From positions 1-40,303 of the forward strand of contig CANRPR010000014.1 in assembly GCA_947632535.1 (NCBI GenBank): 40,303 bases of DNA, read 5' to 3'. A program made the position numbers and the translations under genes. Under the pieces are notes generated by a model. It did not search any database and was not told the origin of the DNA. It worked only from the letters and a program-made list of their open reading frames with translations. Below are positions 36,813 through 40,303 of the stretch, in pieces. Each line of letters starts with the position of its first letter. The stretch's first letter is position 1. Source of the DNA: an uncultured Clostridia bacterium (GTDB lineage Bacteria > Bacillota > Clostridia > TANB77 > CAG-508).

Positions 36813-37196
36813 TTGTTTTTTCATTTTTGGTTTTGAAATAAGAGATGCAATATATCCAAAGAATATAGCAGCAGCAATACCACCAGCAGCGGCTTTTGTT
36901 CCACCTATAAAGGCACCTACAAGTCCAGATTTTGATACTTCCTCAATAGCACCTTTTGCTAATGCGTTGCCAAAACCTGTTAGAGGTACAGTTGCTCCAC
37001 AACCCGCGAAATCTATTAAATGCTGATAAATTCCTAATCCACCCAGTATAGCACCAGTAGTAACAAAAATTACTAAGATTCTAGCAGGAGTTAATTTGGT
37101 TTTATCTATTAATATTTGACCAATTACGCAAATTAATCCACCAACTATGAAGCAACGGAGCATCATCATCCAATCAATACTCTGAAAAAATTCCAT
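36810..37196 (-). CDS. spoVAE: Stage V sporulation protein AE
   Basis: SpoVAE belongs to the spore membrane channel that moves dipicolinic acid. The 128-aa product has three or four membrane segments and the motifs FIVGGLICVIGQILID and GCGATVPLTGFGNALAKGA, typical of SpoVAE. The start follows GAAGGAGG (minus strand). It is the last gene of the dodecin-spoVAC-spoVAD-spoVAE operon. Confidence 0.95.
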   Translation of the reverse strand: MEFFQSIDWMMMLRCFIVGGLICVIGQILIDKTKLTPARILVIFVTTGAILGGLGIYQHLIDFAGCGATVPLTGFGNALAKGAIEEVSKSGLVGAFIGGTKAAAGGIAAAIFFGYIASLISKPKMKKQ

Positions 37197-37210
37197 AAAA
37201 AATCCTCCTT

Positions 37211-38215
37211 CTAAAGTTCAATGCTAACTGCATGTGCAATGCCAGGGATACTTTCTCCTTGCTGAGATGTAGTTGAATTTGTTAATGCACCAGTTGCAAT
37301 TAATAAAATTTTCTTGTATTTTTTATCTTGAAGTAGTTTATATAAATATCCAGAAAAAACGCTAGCACAACATGCACAACCACTACCACCAGAGTGAGTA
37401 TCTTGTTTTTCTTTATCAAATATTAAGACTCCACAGTCATTATAATTAGGTTTAATATTATAGCCTTTTGTTTCTGCAAGTTCAGTTAAAATTTCTCTAC
37501 CAATGTATCCTAAATCACCAGTTAAAATTGCATCATAGTAATTTGGAGTACGACCTGTATCTTGAAAATGAGTAACTAAGGTATCCAAAGCAGCAGGTGC
37601 CATGGCAGCTCCCATATTGTTTGCATCTTTAATTCCCATATCTACAATTTTTCCAACAGTCATGTGAGTTATATAAGGACCGTTTCCAGCTTTTGAAACA
37701 ATGGCTGCACCAGAGCCAGTAACAGTCCATTGGGAAGTGGGTGGCCTTTGGTTTCCTAGTTCAAGTGGGAACCTGAATTGCTTTTCAGCACTACAAAAGT
37801 GGCTAGAAGCGGCACACAGTGCATTTTGACCAGCGCCACCTTCTAAAAATACACTAGCTAGACACAGAGCTTCAACGAAAGTAGAACATGCACCAAATAT
37901 ACCTAAAAAAGGTATGTTTAATTCTCGTAGACCAAAACTAGAAGAAATACACTGGTTTAGCAAATCACCAGCGAAGCAATAATCAATGGCTTCATTAGAT
38001 AAACCTGATTTAGCAATAACTGTATTGACAGTTTCTTTTATAATTTTACTTTCGGCTTTTTCCCAACTACTTTCTCCCCAAAATTCATCTTCTAAGCATT
38101 TATCAAAATATTTGGCAAGTGGTCCATCGGCTTCTTTTGGGCCAACTATACATGCGGTTTGAGCTATTGTTGGTGGCGTTTCAAACATGACGGTTTGTTT
38201 TCCTTTTTTTATCAT
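37211..38215 (-). CDS. spoVAD: Stage V sporulation protein AD
   Basis: SpoVAD has a thiolase-like fold and binds dipicolinic acid. The 334-aa product carries FGACSTFVEALCLASVFLEGG with the Cys near residue 109, SSHFCSAEKQFRFPLELGNQRPPTSQWTVTGSGA and HSGGSGCACCASVFSG. The start at 38215 follows AAAGGATATG (minus strand). It lies between spoVAC and spoVAE with short gaps. Confidence 0.96.
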   Translation of the reverse strand: MIKKGKQTVMFETPPTIAQTACIVGPKEADGPLAKYFDKCLEDEFWGESSWEKAESKIIKETVNTVIAKSGLSNEAIDYCFAGDLLNQCISSSFGLRELNIPFLGIFGACSTFVEALCLASVFLEGGAGQNALCAASSHFCSAEKQFRFPLELGNQRPPTSQWTVTGSGAAIVSKAGNGPYITHMTVGKIVDMGIKDANNMGAAMAPAALDTLVTHFQDTGRTPNYYDAILTGDLGYIGREILTELAETKGYNIKPNYNDCGVLIFDKEKQDTHSGGSGCACCASVFSGYLYKLLQDKKYKKILLIATGALTNSTTSQQGESIPGIAHAVSIEL

Positions 38216-38230
38216 ATATTCATATCCTTT

Positions 38231-38695
38231 CTATACTAAAGTTATAGTTTGTGTGTTAAAAATTAAATATATAATGCCTACAATTATAGATGCAGATATA
38301 CCAAACACAAGAACAGGTCCTGCTACTGTAAACATTTTTCCTCCAACACCCATGACGTAACCTTCAGATTTATATTCCATGGCAGGAGATACAATTGAAT
38401 TTGCAAATCCAGTAATAGGTACAAGTGAACCAGCACCAGCAAATTTTCCAATTTTATTGAATAAATTTAGACCAGTTAAAAATGCACTAATACCAATTAA
38501 TATAATTGAAACTATTGTATTTGAAATTTGTAATTCTAAACCGCGATATTTACAATAATTGAATATAATTTGTCCGATAGAACAAATTAAACCACCAACC
38601 CAAAATGCATTAAAACAATTTTTGAGAATAGGGGAGTTAGGTGATTTTTTATCTACATAATCTTGGTACTCTTTCTGAGTTTCGATTGGTTTCAT
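38231..38695 (-). CDS. spoVAC: Stage V sporulation protein AC
   Basis: SpoVAC is the mechanosensitive channel subunit of the DPA transporter. I start at ATG 38695 because AGGAGG lies 8 bases upstream; a start at 38749 would overlap the preceding gene. The 154-aa product has about four membrane segments with AFWVGGLICSIGQIIF, GAGSLVPITGFANSIVSPAMEYKSEG and GVGGKMFTVAGPVLVFG. Confidence 0.95.
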   Translation of the reverse strand: MKPIETQKEYQDYVDKKSPNSPILKNCFNAFWVGGLICSIGQIIFNYCKYRGLELQISNTIVSIILIGISAFLTGLNLFNKIGKFAGAGSLVPITGFANSIVSPAMEYKSEGYVMGVGGKMFTVAGPVLVFGISASIIVGIIYLIFNTQTITLV

Positions 38696-38723
38696 GTAAA
38701 CATTCCTCCTTTTAATAGTTAAT

Positions 38724-38936
38724 TTAATCTCTATCTCTGTCAATAACAAAAGTCAAATCTAAATCTACAAGATATTCACTTATTTTTTTACCAGAAACTT
38801 TTGCTCTTTGGTCTATAATTTTTACACCTGTAATGTAATCGATGGTTCTGGATGCTTCAGCAATAGTTTGTATAATTGCATCTTTCCAAGAAATTTCAGA
38901 TGTTCCTGTAACTAATAAATGTTTTTCAACAGTCAT
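38724..38936 (-). CDS. Dodecin-like small protein in the spoVA operon
   Basis: ATG 38936 follows GGAGGTTG (minus strand). The 70-aa product has the dodecin layout: a strand (KHLLVTGTSEISW), a helix (KDAIIQTIAEASRTI), then strands (GVKIIDQRAKV, YLVDLDLTFVID). Classic dodecins store flavin with a Trp in the second strand; here that strand reads ITGVKII without Trp, so flavin binding is doubtful. It heads the spoVA operon and may have a spore-related role. Confidence 0.75.
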   Translation of the reverse strand: MTVEKHLLVTGTSEISWKDAIIQTIAEASRTIDYITGVKIIDQRAKVSGKKISEYLVDLDLTFVIDRDRD

Positions 38937-39010
38937 TTTTATCAACCTCCGTAATTATATTGTTATAATCATTTTTTACAAAATTAAAAAAAATATACAA
39001 AAAATAAAAA

Positions 39011-39036
39011 ACTTGTATAAATTTATACAAGTTTTT
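39011..39036. terminator. Palindromic terminator-like hairpin, both directions
   Basis: ACTTGTATA (39011-39019) pairs with TATACAAGT (39024-39032). T-tracts lie on both sides (TTTTT at 39032-39036 on plus, and the A-run 39001-39010 gives T on minus). It probably ends the minus-strand gene at 39072-39330 before the spoVA operon. Confidence 0.6.
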
Positions 39037-39071
39037 GAAGAAATAAAATCATATAAATATTTAAATAAAGA

Positions 39072-39330
39072 CTAACATAATTGCTTTTTTATTGTGTCTA
39101 CTGCGATTCCACAGATTATGAATTCTACTACCCAAAATAGACTTACTTGTAGTAGATTTAATCCTATGTAATATAAAAATATGTTTTTTGAAAAGGTGTA
39201 TGTAAGCAGGATGAGAATGGAAATTATAGATACAGTAAAGGAGAATAGTATTCCGATTTTTCATGATTTTTTTAATGTCTAATTCAAGAGAATTTAACTT
39301 TTCATAAATTGCTTTTATAAAAATTTTCAT
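39072..39330 (-). CDS. 85-aa two-helix membrane protein recovered by a +1 frameshift at CGG (minus strand, 39255-39253)
   Basis: On the minus strand ATG 39330 opens MKIFIKAIYEKLNSLELDIKK-IMKN (25 residues), and codon 26 is CGG. Staying in frame gives a polar, histidine- and arginine-rich sequence with no recognisable features. Skipping the C (plus-strand base 39255) gives G-I-L-F-S-F-T-V-S-I-I-S-I-L-I-L-L, then KNIFLYYIGLNLLQVSLFWVV and EFIICGIAVDTIKKQLC, ending at TAG (39074-39072). This has two clear membrane helices and a charged end, as a real membrane protein should. The family is not recognised. It lies between rpsT (with its terminator) and the spoVA operon. Expression of the full product would depend on the same CGG event as mtaB, rnc, radA and yabG. 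Confidence 0.72.
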
Positions 39331-39428
39331 ATATATCACAATCTTTCTTTGGTTTAAATATGTTTACTAGATATATGTTAACATAAAACAAAAGTGAAAG
39401 CAAAGGTAAATAAAGGAAAAAAGTATAA

Positions 39429-39476
39429 AAAATACACTCGTCTAAATTTATAAAATGATTTAGACGAGTGTATTTT
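39429..39476 (-). terminator. Strong terminator of rpsT
   Basis: 39429-39447 pairs perfectly with 39458-39476 (19 bp; core ACTCGTCTAAAT). The A-rich plus-strand sequence at 39421-39432 gives the T-tract on minus. Confidence 0.85.
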
Positions 39477-39512
39477 ATAAAATAAAAAACTGTGCACAAT
39501 TTTTTATTTTGG

Positions 39513-39779
39513 TTATGCTTGTATAGCATTTAATTTTTTTGCTAATCTAGATTTTTTTCTTGCTGCTGTGTTTTTTACTATAACACCTTTTGTACAAGCT
39601 TGATCTATTTTCTTTGTAGCTTCTACAAATAGAGCTTTAGCATCTTCTGCATTTCCGGCATCAACAGCATTTTCAAACTTTTTAACTGCTGTTTTGTAAG
39701 TAGATTTTATCATATTATTTTGTAAAGTTTTCTTTTCAATAATACGAACTCTCTTTTTTGCTGATTTAATATTTGGCAT
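39513..39779 (-). CDS. rpsT: 30S ribosomal protein S20
   Basis: S20 binds 16S rRNA early in 30S assembly. ATG 39779 follows AAAGGAGGTG (minus strand). The 88-aa product begins [13 protein letters not shown], the family signature, and ends [19 protein letters not shown]. It is a single-gene unit closed by a 19-bp terminator. Confidence 0.98.
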   Translation of the reverse strand: MPNIKSAKKRVRIIEKKTLQNNMIKSTYKTAVKKFENAVDAGNAEDAKALFVEATKKIDQACTKGVIVKNTAARKKSRLAKKLNAIQA

Positions 39780-39867
39780 TTTTTGCACCTCCTTTTAATA
39801 ACATAAATTACAACGACTAATATTTTAACATATATGTAAACAAAATGCAAGACTTAAGAATGAAAAA

Positions 39868-39921
39868 GTCCAAATGGGGACGGTTCTTTTTTGGACATTT
39901 TGTCCAATTAGGGACGCTTCT
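39868..39921 (-). repeat. 54-bp palindromic repeat, copy E (reverse)
   Basis: It equals copy D on the opposite strand. It lies in the non-coding region upstream of rpsT (the 515 bases from 39788 to the window end hold no gene I can support). Confidence 0.95.
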
Positions 39922-39942
39922 TGAGTTTTAGTGAGATGTAAA

Positions 39943-39984
39943 TGGACAAAATGCCACAAAAAAGAACCGCTTTGCTTCGCAAAG
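39943..39984 (+). repeat. Degenerate repeat copy F with a replaced right half
   Basis: TGGACAAAATG then CCACAAAAAAGAACCG (39943-39969) matches the centre of the element, with a broken palindrome arm (GCCAC for GTCCAA). Instead of the right arm there is a new hairpin CTTTGC-TTC-GCAAAG (39970-39984). Confidence 0.65.
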
Positions 39985-40038
39985 AAGAATACGATTAAAT
40001 GGAAAATAAATAATAAATTTTGAAACCTAATTAACATC

Positions 40039-40082
40039 AAATTGCATGAGTTTTTAGAAACTTGTGCAATTTATTTTTTATA
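40039..40082 (+). terminator. Terminator-like hairpin with no upstream gene on its strand
   Basis: 40039-40053 pairs with 40058-40072 (AAATTGCA against TGCAATTT, then seven more pairs with two G-U), loop TTAG, followed by ATTTTTTA. No plus-strand gene ends here, so it may close a small RNA or be left from a lost gene. Confidence 0.5.
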
Positions 40083-40250
40083 CAAAAGTAATTTATTTTG
40101 TAAGTTTCATTCGGTTTTACAGGACAAGAGAAAATATAAAAAATGATGTATACATTACATAATATTCTGACATACTATAGTTGTAAAACATATATGGGAG
40201 TAGTGTTTCTATATAGTCGGAAAGTTCCAAAGGAAATATTATGCAACCAC

Positions 40251-40279
40251 TTGACAATAGATTATCTTTACTGTAAAAT
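40251..40279 (+). promoter_or_regulatory. Promoter reading out of the window
   Basis: TTGACA (40251-40256), 17 bases, TAAAAT (40274-40279). The gene it serves lies beyond 40303. Confidence 0.65.
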
Positions 40280-40303
40280 GATAAAAGAACACAAGAAGAA
40301 AAG

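Noticed and set aside
36784-37026. Plus-strand open frame opposite spoVAE
   Set aside because: It is an antisense shadow of the well-supported spoVAE gene.
38937-39010. Sigma-G promoter for the dodecin-spoVA operon
   Set aside because: GTATA-like sequence is present, but no CATnnTA -10 at the right distance was found.
606-39255. Five independent sequencing or assembly errors, or five pseudogenes
   Set aside because: All five are single +1 insertions of the same base before the same dinucleotide in glycine context, the downstream frames are intact for up to about 430 codons, and rnc, radA and mtaB are core genes. Errors or decay would vary in base, sign and context. Raw reads are still the decisive test.
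39302-39529. Minus-strand 75-aa open frame between rpsT and the membrane protein gene
   Set aside because: It runs through the perfect rpsT terminator and has no ribosome site or family resemblance.
13644-39921. The 54-bp repeats as a CRISPR array
   Set aside because: Copies are dispersed over 26 kb in both orientations with no regular spacers and no cas genes.
39825-40040. Minus-strand 71-aa open frame covering repeats E and F
   Set aside because: Most of it is a translation of the repeat elements, with no ribosome site.
40100-40250. Possible tRNA or structured RNA near the right end
   Set aside because: No cloverleaf, CCA end or T-loop consensus could be found by eye.

Overview
The window is AT-rich DNA from an endospore-forming member of the Clostridia, most likely an uncultured gut lineage. 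Codon use is A-ending and AGA-rich, Shine-Dalgarno sites are strong, and many spore genes are present (yabG, sipL, yunB, spoVAC/D/E, a GerS/YdcC-like protein). There are no tRNA or rRNA genes, no CRISPR array and no prophage.

Layout. 1-458: 3' end of a truncated gene whose last ~120 bases are strongly depleted in A. 555-5846: mtaB, a small protein, then minD-minE-rodA-dusB. 5990-7107: a GerS/YdcC-like protein and an ndoA (MazF) toxin gene with no antitoxin gene. 7107-12049: a complex leader, then rpsL-rpsG-fusA-tuf. 12242-16467: plsX, acpP, rnc, an Elp3-like radical SAM gene and a yitT-type gene. 16541-22536: division and segregation genes (HlyD-like, sepF, divIVA, rsmD, a coiled-coil gene, ftsK/spoIIIE). 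22563-27883: an unknown 518-aa protein, a beta-CASP nuclease and a GH15 enzyme. 27874-28948: a RAYT transposase between two inverted copies of a 54-bp repeat. 28970-33028: radA, disA, a pilin-like protein and a cyclophilin. 33163-36787: yabG, veg, sipL, yunB. On the minus strand: a dodecin-like gene with spoVAC-spoVAD-spoVAE, a small membrane protein gene, and rpsT.

Main result. Five genes are each broken by exactly one extra C: mtaB (C at 606), rnc (14330), radA (29045), yabG (33643), and a minus-strand 85-aa membrane protein (39255). In all five the extra C lies directly before a GGA or GGT glycine codon, so the zero frame shows CGG and the real protein continues in the +1 frame. I scanned every CGG trinucleotide in the window on both strands. 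These five are the only in-frame CGG codons in any gene I recognise, in roughly 11,000 codons. This looks like +1 decoding of CGGN (CGG acting as a frameshift signal, or CGGN read as a four-base glycine codon), not five independent errors. The glycine falls on conserved positions in MtaB (Leu-Gly-Cys) and RNase III (Gly-x-Gly-x-Ser-Lys-Lys).

Second result. A 54-bp palindromic repeat occurs five times plus one degenerate copy. It brackets the RAYT gene in inverted orientation, and at three genes it supplies the stop codon. Third result. The A-poor 3' end of the first gene resembles the variable region of a diversity-generating retroelement target, but no reverse transcriptase lies inside the window.
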